A stretch of 64,000 nt of DNA from Dictyobacter formicarum (GTDB lineage Bacteria; Chloroflexota; Ktedonobacteria; Ktedonobacterales; Ktedonobacteraceae). Positions within the stretch are counted from its first letter, which is position 1, and every line of letters begins with the position of its first letter. The notes below the pieces were generated by a model, which saw only the letters and a list, made by a program, of their open reading frames with translations, was not told where the DNA came from and did not search any database. The DNA lies in assembly GCF_016587435.1 (NCBI RefSeq), contig NZ_BNJJ01000033.1:22178-86177 (forward strand). The letters run 5' to 3'. Shown piece by piece: positions 17,050 to 25,423 of this stretch. Made by a program: the position numbers and the translations under genes.

Positions 17050-17517
17050 TCAAGCCGAGGATGCGAACGGTACCTCTTGCGTTTGTAAGATCGGAAGGAT
17101 ATGTACCCACCGTCCCTCCTGACACCAACGTCGATAGGCACCCACCACGGTTTGCCACGGTCCGAAGCGTTCTGGCAGAGCGCGCCATGGGCATCCAGTT
17201 CGCAGGACCAAAACAATCCCTTCCAGTATCAGGCGATAATCACCTGCAGGACGCCCCTTTGCTGGTTTCTCAGACTGCAGGAATGGACGAATCCGTTCCC
17301 ATTGAGCGTCCGTGAGCTTGGGCAGGGCAGAGACAGCAAGCGCCTCTGAAGCTTCCGTTCGCATCAAGGGGGCTTGGCAAGCACGGCGCTGGATATGGCA
17401 GCGCTTCGCTCCTGCTTGATACTCTCGCCGGAAGCGCGACCAGTGCAACCCTCGTTCTCGCTGTGCTTCTGGCTCCCGGAGGACCTGAACAACTCGACGC
17501 AGTTCCGCAACACTCAT
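17050..17517 (-). CDS. C-terminal part of IS701 transposase joined in frame to an IS5-type DUF4096 domain
   Basis: 155 residues. Residues 1-50 (SVAELRRVVQVL, then WSRFRREYQAGAKRCHIQRR) are the normal C-terminus of IS701 transposases. Residues 65-145 (LPKLTDAQWERIRPFLQ, then GDYRLILEGIVLVLRTGCPW and ERFGPWQTVVGAYRRW) are a DUF4096 / IS5-family OrfA domain, here without a catalytic part. Its ATG overlaps the stop of the upstream frame (ATGA, 17514-17517). It may be made by translational coupling or, more likely, by a -1 shift at the A8 run that yields one long transposase. Confidence 0.75.
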   Translation of the reverse strand: MSVAELRRVVQVLREPEAQRERGLHWSRFRREYQAGAKRCHIQRRACQAPLMRTEASEALAVSALPKLTDAQWERIRPFLQSEKPAKGRPAGDYRLILEGIVLVLRTGCPWRALPERFGPWQTVVGAYRRWCQEGRWVHILPILQTQEVPFASSA

Positions 17518-18734
17518 CTGGATGCATGCCTGCTCGGTTCCCCTTTTTTTTCCTGGGCATTGATCTGCGCTCGCAGCACTGCCAGTACGGCGTGTGCTAG
17601 CAACGCAAGGGTTACATGTCGATACCAGGCCCGATACCCTCTCACTTCATACTGATCGAGCCCAACTTCTCCTTTGGCTTGTTCATAGCCTTCTTCAATC
17701 CGCCATCGACTTCCAGCTATGCGGACCAGTTCGGCAAGTGGCGTGTTGGCTGGAGCGTAGACTCGGTAATACGCTCGTTCGCTTGGATCGGAAAGACTGC
17801 GCCGAAGGAGCACCCAGTGTTTTTTTTCGCTGGGGATGTCCGTCTCTTCTGGCAATTGCAACCAGGCCCATTCGTAGAGCCGTGGTCCTTTACCGCCTTC
17901 GCCTGCTGCGAGCATCACCCAGGATGCTTTCGGAAGGAGGGCTGCTAGCAGCCCCACCGGTTGAGGTTCTCCTCGGATCCAAACCAGATGTGTTTCGGGC
18001 ACCGCAAGGACGTAGTTTTTCTGGTGTCCTTGCAGAAACAGGCGAAGCTCATCATAACCATAGATGGTATCTCCTGCCACCCAGTTGACCGGAAGGCCGG
18101 TGGCAAAAGCCCGCGCCAGCATCTGCTGGGCCAGTTCTCCTTTCGTGGCAAACCCTCTCTCCTCAGGAATCCCAGCCTCACGACACCGCACGCGGTCCGA
18201 GGTCCATTCTTCTGGCAGATACAGCTCACGATCAATGAACGCGTATCCTTTCTGACTCGCATAGAGGAGAAAGACGCCGATCTGGCTGTTCTCTCGCCGT
18301 CCGGCAGTCCCGCTGTATTGGCGCGCGACCCCAGCCGATCTCTTGCCTTTCTTCAGAAATCCGGTTTCATCCATGACGAGCAGTCCCTCAGTGTCCCCCA
18401 GAGACTCCAGCACATAGGTACGTAACTCGTCACGCACGGCATCTTCATCCCAATCGGCTTCCCCCAACAAGCGCTGAACCCCACGCGGACCGCTTTCACC
18501 GAGATGTTCAGCCATTTGCCAGCCGTTTTTGCGAGGAATATCGGTCAACAAGCCTTCCAGGAAGCGATGCGCTCGTTGACGCACCTCAGCCCGTCGAAAG
18601 CGTGGCCCAATACGCGCTTGCAGTTTCGTCAGTTCTTCTTTGATCTGCTGCAACAGGTCTTCTTGCTGTTCTTTTGGCTCTTTATCTTGCTTGGTTGAGG
18701 TCATCTGCTTCACCCTCCTGAAGCAGTCTATCAC
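17514..18734 (-). CDS. IS701-family DDE transposase, N-terminal and catalytic part
   Basis: 406 residues. The catalytic core is recognisable: first Asp in VMDETGFLKKGKRSAG, second Asp in WVAGDTIYGYDELRLFL, and Glu in RWRIEEGYEQAKGEVGLDQY. The frame ends a few codons after a run of eight A residues (mRNA sense) followed by GGGG. Reading in the -1 frame from there gives the missing family C-terminus. The protein binds the terminal repeats and catalyses cut-and-paste transposition. Confidence 0.9.
   Translation of the reverse strand: MIDCFRRVKQMTSTKQDKEPKEQQEDLLQQIKEELTKLQARIGPRFRRAEVRQRAHRFLEGLLTDIPRKNGWQMAEHLGESGPRGVQRLLGEADWDEDAVRDELRTYVLESLGDTEGLLVMDETGFLKKGKRSAGVARQYSGTAGRRENSQIGVFLLYASQKGYAFIDRELYLPEEWTSDRVRCREAGIPEERGFATKGELAQQMLARAFATGLPVNWVAGDTIYGYDELRLFLQGHQKNYVLAVPETHLVWIRGEPQPVGLLAALLPKASWVMLAAGEGGKGPRLYEWAWLQLPEETDIPSEKKHWVLLRRSLSDPSERAYYRVYAPANTPLAELVRIAGSRWRIEEGYEQAKGEVGLDQYEVRGYRAWYRHVTLALLAHAVLAVLRAQINAQEKKGEPSRHASR
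17542..17558 (-). promoter_or_regulatory. A8 slippery site for possible -1 frameshift in the transposase
   Basis: In the transposase sense the codons are GAA AAA AAA GGG. The A AAA AAA heptamer permits -1 slippage, or RNA polymerase slippage adding one A, and moves reading into the frame that encodes the conserved C-terminus. A simple one-base loss would look the same. Confidence 0.5.
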
Positions 18735-18766
18735 TTTTTCTCAATTAAGTGTCACTGTAGTATTAG

Positions 18767-18894
18767 TACTACAGTGCCACTTGGCTCGTAAGACGGCCTG
18801 GGAAGACGATTGACGTTATGGCATGTGCTGATTGCTCACCCAAGCTCTCAGGCCACTTCGCGGTGAATTTTCTCACGTAAGTGGTGCTGTAGTA
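18767..18894. mobile_element. 128-bp miniature element related to the adjacent IS
   Basis: Inverted ends TACTACAGTGCCACTT and, reversed, TACTACAGCACCACTT closely match the IS701 element's ends. It is flanked by TTAG at 18763-18766 (shared with the IS) and 18895-18898. It has no coding capacity. It looks like a non-autonomous derivative moved by an IS701-type transposase. Confidence 0.7.
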
Positions 18895-18996
18895 TTAGAC
18901 CGTGTTTTGGAAAGCGGTTACTGTAACCCTACGTAGTAAGAAGAGCAAGATGGAAGAAGTTTCTGCCTTTTCTGCACTACTCATTAAAACAGGTGC

Positions 18997-19032
18997 GGGC
19001 GCGCATGCGCCAGCCCGTACGGGGGCGCTTTG
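18997..19032. repeat. GC-rich block shared with 6652-6687
   Basis: GGGCGCGCATGCGCC followed by AGCCCGTACGGGGGCGC; 29 of 36 bases match the copy at 6.65 kb. It lies in the gap between the miniature element and the DUF2795 gene. The remainder of that gap shows nothing but AT-rich promoter-like sequence. Confidence 0.55.
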
Positions 19033-19214
19033 CTTCCCATTGTTATGGACTTCAGGCACTTTCTTATAAATAAAGAAAAATGATCTATTTGCAGGTGGAA
19101 ATGCTTTTCTTGTTGTTATGCGTATAGTGAAGAGGAAATGAAGATGCTCGTTGTTGTGATGATGCAACAATGAGGTTATTGTACAAAGTCATTTGTACAT
19201 AAGGAGGATTTCTC

Positions 19215-19418
19215 ATGGCTAACGTAGAATCAACACGCATTGAAGATTGCTTGAAAGATATGAAATTCCCTGCCAATCGTGCAGAGATTGTTGCCTGGGC
19301 TCAGCGCCAGGGTGCTGACGATCAGATGGTCAGCCAGATGCGCCGCCTCTCCGACAAGTCATATAATTCTGTGAGCGACGTTGTTCGTGCGATGGGATTC
19401 AATCAGGGCCAGAGCTAG
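19215..19418 (+). CDS. DUF2795 small protein
   Basis: 67 residues with AAGGAGGATTTCTC before the ATG. The sequence (LKDMKFPANRAEIVAWAQRQ, then GADDQMVSQMRRLSDKSYNS and VSDVVRAMG) fits DUF2795, a small helical domain common in Actinobacteria and Chloroflexota. Its role is unknown. Monocistronic, with a terminator 165 bp downstream. Confidence 0.85.
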   Translation: MANVESTRIEDCLKDMKFPANRAEIVAWAQRQGADDQMVSQMRRLSDKSYNSVSDVVRAMGFNQGQS

Positions 19419-19510
19419 TAGAACAGCGCTGGTGACTTACGCAATCAACGCTAATAGTGTTTTTGTATCTAATAATCGCCATTTTTTTACACTCCGCCAG
19501 TTTTCTACTA

Positions 19511-19550
19511 CCAGGTGCATGTGTGGTGAGTTTGCCAGGTGCATATGTGG
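19511..19550. repeat. Two direct repeats, CCAGGTGCATRTGTGG
   Basis: Copies at 19511-19526 and 19535-19550 with a 24-bp period, differing at one base, in the 3' region of the DUF2795 gene. GTGCAT(A/G)TG is itself partly palindromic. Confidence 0.5.
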
Positions 19551-19582
19551 GAAGCTCCAGGGTGGAGTGTTTTGATAGACAA

Positions 19583-19632
19583 AGATCTTCTGCGTAAAAG
19601 AAAACTCTTTTACACAGAAGGTCCTTTTTTTG
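19583..19632 (+). terminator. Intrinsic terminator
   Basis: A long stem (GATCTTCTGCGTAAAAGA with TCTTTTACACAGAAGGTC, AAAC loop) followed by T7. It ends the DUF2795 transcript; in the other direction it may also serve the convergent gene. Confidence 0.8.
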
Positions 19633-19657
19633 AGTTTTGAGCACAAATGTCTATTTT

Positions 19658-20299
19658 TTATTGCTCAGGATATGGCCGCGGTTGCTGTTCATACGGTGTT
19701 GACTGCATTGGTGGATAGGACGCCTGTGGCTGTGCGTATGCATTATTGCCTGGCTGGCTATAAGGAGCCTGTCCATAGCCCGCTCCGGATTGAGCAGGTG
19801 GCTGGCCATAGGGAGTCTGCCCATAGCTGGCTCCAGATTGAGCCGGGTACTGACCATAAGGAGCCTGGCCATATGGATTGGGCTGCTGAGCAGGATATTG
19901 TGGCGCATACGGATTGGCTGGTTGCTGCTGCTGAGCAGGATACTGACCATATGGGGATGAAGGCTGCTGCTGAGCAGGATACTGACCATATGGATTGGGC
20001 TGTTGAGCCGGGTACTGGCCATAAGAAGTGGCTGGTTGGGAGGGATAGGCAGGTTGCCCATTTTGACCAAATGTTTGAGGCTGCCCAAAACCAGCCGCGC
20101 CGGCCCGCGAAGATGAACCCGTTTTAAAGATGCCAAGTCCCAGTAAGATAAGTCCAACGGCAAGTAGAAAGAGTCCCAGAAGTACATTGTGACCGAAACA
20201 AATGATCAATCCGAATAGAGCACAGATGGAACCTGAAATGATGCGGCCGACTTTTGGGCCCAGGAAACGATATATTAACCAGACGACTAAACGAACCAT
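19658..20299 (-). CDS. Membrane protein with Tyr-Gly-Gln-Pro-rich repeat tail
   Basis: 213 residues. Two membrane helices lie at about 15-60 (RIISGSICALFGLIICFG, then LLGLFLLAVGLILLGLGIF). From about residue 75 the protein is a low-complexity tail built on YGQYPAQQ and PYGQ units, repeated roughly ten times in about 135 residues. The start at 20299 follows GGAGGAAAAGCGC; an upstream ATG at 20344 has no ribosome site. The tail resembles prion-like or adhesive sequence. Function unknown. Confidence 0.8.
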   Translation of the reverse strand: MVRLVVWLIYRFLGPKVGRIISGSICALFGLIICFGHNVLLGLFLLAVGLILLGLGIFKTGSSSRAGAAGFGQPQTFGQNGQPAYPSQPATSYGQYPAQQPNPYGQYPAQQQPSSPYGQYPAQQQQPANPYAPQYPAQQPNPYGQAPYGQYPAQSGASYGQTPYGQPPAQSGAGYGQAPYSQPGNNAYAQPQASYPPMQSTPYEQQPRPYPEQ

Positions 20300-20652
20300 G
20301 CGCTTTTCCTCCACAACGCCATATCGCAAAATAAATAGAGACATACTTAGATGAAGACACTATATTTGCAATACCGTGTATATATCCTGTAAAAATCACA
20401 GATTTCTACAAGAAGAGACGCAGTACAATATTTACGCGTAATAAGATGCTGAGGCTTATAATTATTGCATAGTTATGTATAAATGCAATGACCTCGCTGG
20501 CGCATACAGTTGTGAATTATAACAGATGCTCATTTGGCAGGCAATACAGCATAGTACTAATGCGTGTAAATATTTAAATGAATAAATATTTCATCTGCTC
20601 ACTGCACGTAAAAATGCACTGAGCAATTCGCAAGCTGTTATCGTGTGATTGT
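20300..20652. other. Gene-free AT-rich gap
   Basis: About 350 bp between the ends of two minus-strand genes. It presumably contains the promoter of the repeat-tail protein. I see no gene, strong hairpin or repeat. Confidence 0.5.
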
Positions 20653-21228
20653 CTACGTTTCTGGCAGAGGATCAATCTCCAGGCCCATATGATACACATC
20701 GATGAACTGGTCGTGCAGGTAGAACTCGCGGCTGATGCGCCCCTCCTGGACGAAGCCGGCCTTTTCATAGAGATGAATGGCCGCCAGATTATCGACGCGC
20801 ACGCGCAAATTAATTTTTCGAATAATCCGCGTCTGCCTGGCCCAGCTAATCAAGTATGTGAGCAGATGGCGGCCAATGCCAAGGTTCCAGTATTTGCGCA
20901 AAACGCTGACGCCAAACTCTCCTGCATGTCGTATGCGCGAACGTTTGCCAGTGCTAAAGGTCAGCGTCCCGGCGATCTCGCCCGCAACCTCGGCGACCAG
21001 ATAAAGGCTGGTTGGGATCGTAGCGACCTGCTGGAGAAAAGCTCGTTCCTCCTCTACGGTCATCCCAAACTCACCTGGACCGAAAGTAATATTCTCGCTC
21101 TCGCCCGCTATCTGCTCAACAAAAACAAGTAGTTGCTCCGCATCCTCAGGTCGAGCTGGGCGCAATGTAAGCTGGAGATTATTTTTTAGTAGAGTGTGCT
21201 GTATGCTCTCAAAAGAGTTATTTTGCAT
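20653..21228 (-). CDS. GNAT-family N-acetyltransferase
   Basis: 191 residues with AGAAGGATTATTC before the ATG. The central fold shows GEFGVSVLRKYWNLGIGRHL (acetyl-CoA loop) and LAAIHLYEKAGFVQEGRISR, typical of RimJ/RimL-like or aminoglycoside/diamine-type GNATs. Substrate unknown. Confidence 0.9.
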   Translation of the reverse strand: MQNNSFESIQHTLLKNNLQLTLRPARPEDAEQLLVFVEQIAGESENITFGPGEFGMTVEEERAFLQQVATIPTSLYLVAEVAGEIAGTLTFSTGKRSRIRHAGEFGVSVLRKYWNLGIGRHLLTYLISWARQTRIIRKINLRVRVDNLAAIHLYEKAGFVQEGRISREFYLHDQFIDVYHMGLEIDPLPET

Positions 21229-21459
21229 GAATAATCCTTCTCAATATATATGCTGTAGCAGATATTAGCAGAGATTATCGCATGGATAATACCGCCTTGC
21301 AACTGTGGCAGCAATACTGCTAAGCACTGGCAGAAACTCTTCCTCTTTTTGGGTGGCCGGAGGAATAGTGTGAGTGTGCGAGCATGTTTCGTATGCTTGC
21401 CGAGCATTGTGGAGGAGATGCATTTTTCTTCTCCACACATAACATAAGGAGAAACGATA

Positions 21460-21828
21460 GTGTATAAGCCTGTGAACCGTGTGCGCAGTATTTGTGTCCA
21501 TGTCTCAAACATGTCGAATGCCATTCAATGGTATAGTGATCTGCTGGGAACGCCTGTTTCTACTCCCAGTCACGAAGGAACTATTTATGATCTACCATTG
21601 CAGCCTGAGGGGTTGGGATTGATGCTTGACGCCAATACTGCGCTGACGGAGGCTGATGGGCGGCATCCACTCTTCCTGCTGGAAACAGAAGATATTCAGG
21701 CTATGTATCACTTCCTGCGCGAGAAGCAAGCAGAGATTTGCAGCGAGATTCAGGACATCGGTAGCGTCTATTTCTTCGCCTTCAAAGACCCCGATGGCAA
21801 TATCCTGATGGCTTGCCAGCCAAAGTAA
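21460..21828 (+). CDS. VOC (glyoxalase/bleomycin-resistance fold) protein
   Basis: 122 residues from a GTG start after AAGGAGAAACGATA. One vicinal-oxygen-chelate domain: VRSICVHVSNMSNAIQWYSD at the start, and DIGSVYFFAFKDPDGNILMA near the end with the usual DPDGN turn. Such proteins bind or transform small molecules with a metal ion. Specificity cannot be read here. Confidence 0.88.
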   Translation: MYKPVNRVRSICVHVSNMSNAIQWYSDLLGTPVSTPSHEGTIYDLPLQPEGLGLMLDANTALTEADGRHPLFLLETEDIQAMYHFLREKQAEICSEIQDIGSVYFFAFKDPDGNILMACQPK

Positions 21829-21971
21829 AGAACGCGCTGGCCTTGATCTGGTTGTGTAGAGAGGAATCAACAGATTCCATCTAGTGGTTGACGCTAAAAG
21901 CGATTTAGTGGAGAATGCGGAAACATATTTGTATAAACAAGCAAAAGTTGTTTGGCTGAAAGGAAGTTTCT

Positions 21972-22498
21972 TTGTCCTCTATATATACTCTACGACCGGT
22001 CGAGGCTGGAGATTTGACGTTTCTCTGGGATATGCTGTACGAAGCGGTCGCCGTTGACGAGACGATGCGTGCGATTGGACGCGAGCAGGCTCTTTCCTTA
22101 CCAACCAACCAGAAATATCTGGCTGGCTGGGGAGAGAAGGAGATACTGGCTGGATTGCCGTTGATGCCCGGCAGGTGCCGCTCGGTGCGGCCTGGTATCG
22201 GCTCTTTCCCACTGACGCGCCTGGATATGGCTTTGTCGCAGCTACCATTCCAGAGCTGACGATTGGGGTGCACGAGAAAGCTCGTGGATTGGGCGTTGGG
22301 GGTGCGCTGCTGCAGGTCCTCCTGCGTGCCGCATCTGAGCAGGGCAGGCCAGCCCTCAGCCTCTCCGTTGATCGCAAAAATCCCGCGCTGCGGCTTTATG
22401 AGCGCTACGGGTTTCGCGATGCAGGCATCTCGCAGCCTCACGAGTCATCCGTAACTCTGATTGCCACATGCGAACCAGATACGCAAACGCAACACTAA
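21972..22498 (+). pseudogene. GNAT acetyltransferase with a frameshift
   Basis: Starts TTG at 21972 after GGAAG and reads LRPVEAGDLTFLWDMLYEAV in one frame to about 22135. The homologous continuation (DARQVPLGAAWYRLF, then GVHEKARGLGVGGALLQVLL and ALRLYERYGF) is in another frame, to 22498. One base appears to be missing within GGGGAGAGAAGGAGA at about 22130-22143. Each half is clearly GNAT. Either a pseudogene or a sequencing error. Confidence 0.8.
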
Positions 22499-22571
22499 AA
22501 TTGCGGCCATCGTCATATTTTCTCTTTTATTGTTGCTTTTGCGCGATGGAATGGTGGAGAGGCATAGCTCT

Positions 22572-23030
22572 CTAAGTGTCTTTCTCGGCGAGCTGTTGGA
22601 TATATTGATTTCTGTCCAGCAGGAGTTTATGCATATAGTGAGTGAGGAAGAACACCTCGGCCAGCCTGCCGAGTATCCCTAGAGGAGCACGGAAGGTGAA
22701 GGTGTCGCACATCAAGGTACTACCGTTGGTCAGAGAACGGAATTCGTGTATATGCATAATCTCTTGAAAGATGCCCTGTACCATTTCATCAACGAAGCGC
22801 GTTGGCCGCTCATAGGCGGTGATCTTCGAGGTCAGGTGCTGCTTCACCCCAAAATGCACCGCCTCCCAGGTCACGACATCTCCCAACTGCATCAAACCTG
22901 ATGTCACGCCCGCGATAGCACGCTCACGCGTGTGGCTCATAGAACCACTATGGGTATCAACGCTGATCGAGAGATCGAAGCAACGCTCAACAGGAGCTTT
23001 TATCAAAGTTTCTAAATAAATAGTTGGCAT
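22572..23030 (-). CDS. SRPBCC-family (START-like) protein
   Basis: 152 residues. It has the polyketide-cyclase/START-like pattern: IYLETLIKAPVERCFDLSIS at the start, a middle LMQLGDVVTWEAVHFGV and RPTRFVDEMVQGIFQEIMHI, and a C-terminal amphipathic helix. This matches the ligand-binding SRPBCC proteins annotated as cell-division inhibitor-like or YqjY/YfiT-type. The start at 23030 follows AGAGGT. Confidence 0.8.
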   Translation of the reverse strand: MPTIYLETLIKAPVERCFDLSISVDTHSGSMSHTRERAIAGVTSGLMQLGDVVTWEAVHFGVKQHLTSKITAYERPTRFVDEMVQGIFQEIMHIHEFRSLTNGSTLMCDTFTFRAPLGILGRLAEVFFLTHYMHKLLLDRNQYIQQLAEKDT

Positions 23031-23272
23031 ACCTCTATTATAGAGCAAAAAGCTCGTCTAAGGCCACCTACGTTTTCTCGTTACCTGGCGTGGCTTTTCA
23101 ATACGTTACGCACAACGGTCAGGAATTGTTGGACCAGGGGAGTGAGGTTTTGTCGCAGCCATACCATGATTGTTTCGATGGAGATATTCTCATATCAAGC
23201 TCCACTGGTAATTCCTGTGTGCGCGGGAAAATCGTGCTGCGCGTCTCGCAATAACGCGACTTCGTGCTACCC

Positions 23273-23318
23273 TCGGCGAGGGAGGGCACGTACCAAAAAA
23301 CGTGCCCTCCCTCGCCGA
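23273..23318. terminator. 19-bp perfect hairpin
   Basis: Arms TCGGCGAGGGAGGGCACGT and ACGTGCCCTCCCTCGCCGA around an 8-base A-rich loop. It lies in the 360-bp gap between the SDR gene's 3' end and the SRPBCC start. It probably ends the SDR transcript. Nothing else is visible in the gap. Confidence 0.65.
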
Positions 23319-23389
23319 CAATATCCTCTAAAAAACACGTAATTCTCGCCTACTATGGGCAAAAAAGTTGCGCAGACTATTATTTGTGT

Positions 23390-24250
23390 TTATGCGCTTG
23401 CGCTCTGGGTGGATTTCTGTTCGATCAGTTGTTCAGTGATCTGCCAGAGCTTTTTGGCGGCTTGCTCGTCGTAGGAAGCTTTGGAGGAGGGAGTAGCTTT
23501 GCTCTTCTCAAAATATTTGCCGGTGACGTTGGCGACGTCGGGTGAGGTGGCCAGATAGATTGAGGTCTGGGCTCCCTTTTCGGGTGTGAGCATGACGAGC
23601 TTGCTCAGGCGACCAAGCAAGCCATCGCCGAAGAAGCCGGTCCCCACGACCCCGGGATGGAGATTGTTGACGGTGACGCCTGTGCCTGCGAGGCGGCGGG
23701 CCAACTCATAGGTAAAGAGCGTCAGGGCCAGCTTGGCGGACCCATAGACGCGCATGGCGCCGTAGCTCTTCTCGCTCTGCAGGTCGTCGAAGTCTATCTT
23801 GCCCATTTTGTGGGCCATCGAGCTGACATTGATGATGCGAGCGGGCGCGCTGGCCTTGAGCAGGTCGAGCAGCAAGTTGGTCAACAGAAAGGGGCCGACA
23901 TAGTTGGTGGCAAAGGAGTTCTCAATGCCATCGACGGATTCCTGGCGCTTCGTATACATGGCGCCTGCGTTATTGAGCAGGACATGCAGTTGTGGATACT
24001 TTGCCTTGACCTCCTGTGCCAGCTGGCGCACCGAGGCCAGCGAAGACATGTCGGCGATAAGCAGATCTACCTTATCGTTGCCGCTCAGCCTCTTAATCTC
24101 GGCTTGCGCCGCCTCGCCTTTGGCCCGGTTGCGGCTAACCAGGATCACAGTCGCTCCGCGTTGGGCTAACTCCAGTGCTGTTATCTTACCAATGCCATTG
24201 TTTGCCCCGGTGACCAGGCAGACCTTGCCTTGCATTTCTGTATTTCCCAT
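23390..24250 (-). CDS. Short-chain dehydrogenase/reductase
   Basis: 286 residues. Rossmann motif TGANNGIG at about 14-21, NNAGAMY at about 91-97, catalytic Ser in NVSSMAHKMG and the YxxxK pair in VYGSAKLAL. NADP is likely from the RNRAKG basic patch after beta-2. The shape resembles retinol-dehydrogenase-like/WW-domain oxidoreductase SDRs. The start follows AAAGGATGACCAC. Confidence 0.92.
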   Translation of the reverse strand: MGNTEMQGKVCLVTGANNGIGKITALELAQRGATVILVSRNRAKGEAAQAEIKRLSGNDKVDLLIADMSSLASVRQLAQEVKAKYPQLHVLLNNAGAMYTKRQESVDGIENSFATNYVGPFLLTNLLLDLLKASAPARIINVSSMAHKMGKIDFDDLQSEKSYGAMRVYGSAKLALTLFTYELARRLAGTGVTVNNLHPGVVGTGFFGDGLLGRLSKLVMLTPEKGAQTSIYLATSPDVANVTGKYFEKSKATPSSKASYDEQAAKKLWQITEQLIEQKSTQSASA

Positions 24251-24453
24251 GTGGTCATCCTTTCGCTATTCGTTTTATGCTGCATTATGCCAGCTCGTAG
24301 GTAAAAGAAGGTTACATAAAATGATGAGTAGAACTTCACATATGATAAACAATATCGCTGTGGTTCTATTCCCACATGTTATTTTTACCAGGAAAAATCG
24401 AGTTACAGAAACAATAAATTTCATTTAAGCATAATAGAGATAAAAGCAGCGAA

Positions 24454-24511
24454 AAGAAAAGCGATACGTAGATGCAGACGTTAACGTCTGCACCTACGTA
24501 TCGCTTTTCTT
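24454..24511. repeat. 58-bp palindrome, one mismatch, GCACCTACG family
   Basis: Centred on GTTAAC at 24480-24485, with CGTAGATGCAGACGTT on the left and AACGTCTGCACCTACG on the right, flanked by AAAAGCGATA/TATCGCTTTT. It is a close relative of the 42-bp palindrome at 288-329 at its outer part. Confidence 0.75.
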
Positions 24512-24548
24512 CTTGATTTTTCGCGTGCCTTGTTGTTAATGGTAATTT

Positions 24549-24602
24549 GCGCGAAGGTTAGACACTTTTTGGTGCGAAGGGTGGGATTTTGGCGCGAAGG
24601 TT
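24549..24602. repeat. Three short direct repeats, GNGCGAAGG
   Basis: Copies start at about 24549, 24571 and 24591, a period of about 21 bp, in the 3' region of the GNAT gene that follows. Short and imperfect. Confidence 0.35.
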
Positions 24603-24617
24603 GAGCACCTCAACGCG

Positions 24618-25247
24618 TCACCGAAGTTCGCAGATGTAGGACATGGCTGGCTTGCCGTTGAGCGTTAGCTCACCGACGGCGACGAATCCGTTGTGCTCAA
24701 GCACCTTGCGCGAGGCCGGATTGTCCAGCGTGACTCTCGCGCGCAGCCTGGCGAGTCCGTACTCTGTGACGGCGAGCTCACGCACCTTGCGCACCGTCGC
24801 TGTGGCCAGTCCCTGCCCCGCGGCCTTCTGCGCGATCCGGTACCCGAGTTCCGCCGACCCGTCTGCCACTTCGGCCAGGTTCACCCGCCCCACCACCTCG
24901 CCGCCCTCGGCCACCAGCAAGTGGAAGTAATCCGTCCCGGCTGCCTGCCGCTCGAGCAGTTGCGCATGCCGCGTGTCGAACTCGGCGAAGAACTCGTCCC
25001 CCCGATCCGGTATCACCGCCGCGAAGTAGGCCCGATTCTCCCGCTCGAACGCAAGCAGGGCAGGCGCATGGTCGAGGCGGACCAACTGAAGGTCTGGCAT
25101 AGGTAGTTGGAGGCGCGGTATCGATTCCAACCCGGTTCCCCTGTCCTCCTTCGATTCCGTGTGGGCGGGTTTCCCGCCCACGGCCTGCCTACCGATAAAG
25201 GAACATTCACCGATCTTTGGCGCGTCTCGTTCGTCTCGTTCTTCCAT
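24618..25247 (-). CDS. GNAT-family N-acetyltransferase (RimJ/RimL-like)
   Basis: 209 residues. Starting at about residue 50, LQLVRLDHAPALLAFERENR and then ELGYRIAQKAAGQGLATATV and LDNPASRKVLEHNGF are classic for RimJ-type acetyltransferases. The 49-residue N-terminal extension is hydrophilic and unusual; a start at 25100 would remove it but lacks a ribosome site, whereas 25247 follows AAAGGGAGAAACAC. High GC compared with neighbours suggests transfer. Confidence 0.85.
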   Translation of the reverse strand: MEERDERDAPKIGECSFIGRQAVGGKPAHTESKEDRGTGLESIPRLQLPMPDLQLVRLDHAPALLAFERENRAYFAAVIPDRGDEFFAEFDTRHAQLLERQAAGTDYFHLLVAEGGEVVGRVNLAEVADGSAELGYRIAQKAAGQGLATATVRKVRELAVTEYGLARLRARVTLDNPASRKVLEHNGFVAVGELTLNGKPAMSYICELR

Positions 25248-25423
25248 GTGTTTCTCCCTTTGTCCAATGATGAATTGATAGAACTGCCCCTTGAGTACTA
25301 GGCATACTCTATCACCCTGTTGCAACTCTATATGTAAATACCAACAGTATTCGGCTCATAGCCAGATAGGTTCGCTCCCACAACTTCTCGAATCTTGCTC
25401 TTGTTTCTGATCCCCCGAAAAAA

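Larger units (their letters stand above)
17023..18766. mobile_element. IS701-type insertion sequence, 1,736 bp, with TTAG target duplication
   Basis: The element runs 17027-18762 with 19-base terminal inverted repeats TACTACAGTGACACTTAAT. It is flanked on both sides by TTAG (17023-17026 and 18763-18766), which fits the 4-bp YTAR duplication known for the IS701 family. It carries a transposase on the minus strand, split by a frame change at an A8 run, and an extra IS5-type helix-turn-helix fragment before the left end. It appears recent: the termini are nearly perfect. Confidence 0.88.

Noticed and set aside
19630..20127. 165-residue plus-strand frame opposite the YGQ protein
   Set aside because: Repeat-driven mirror of the opposite strand.
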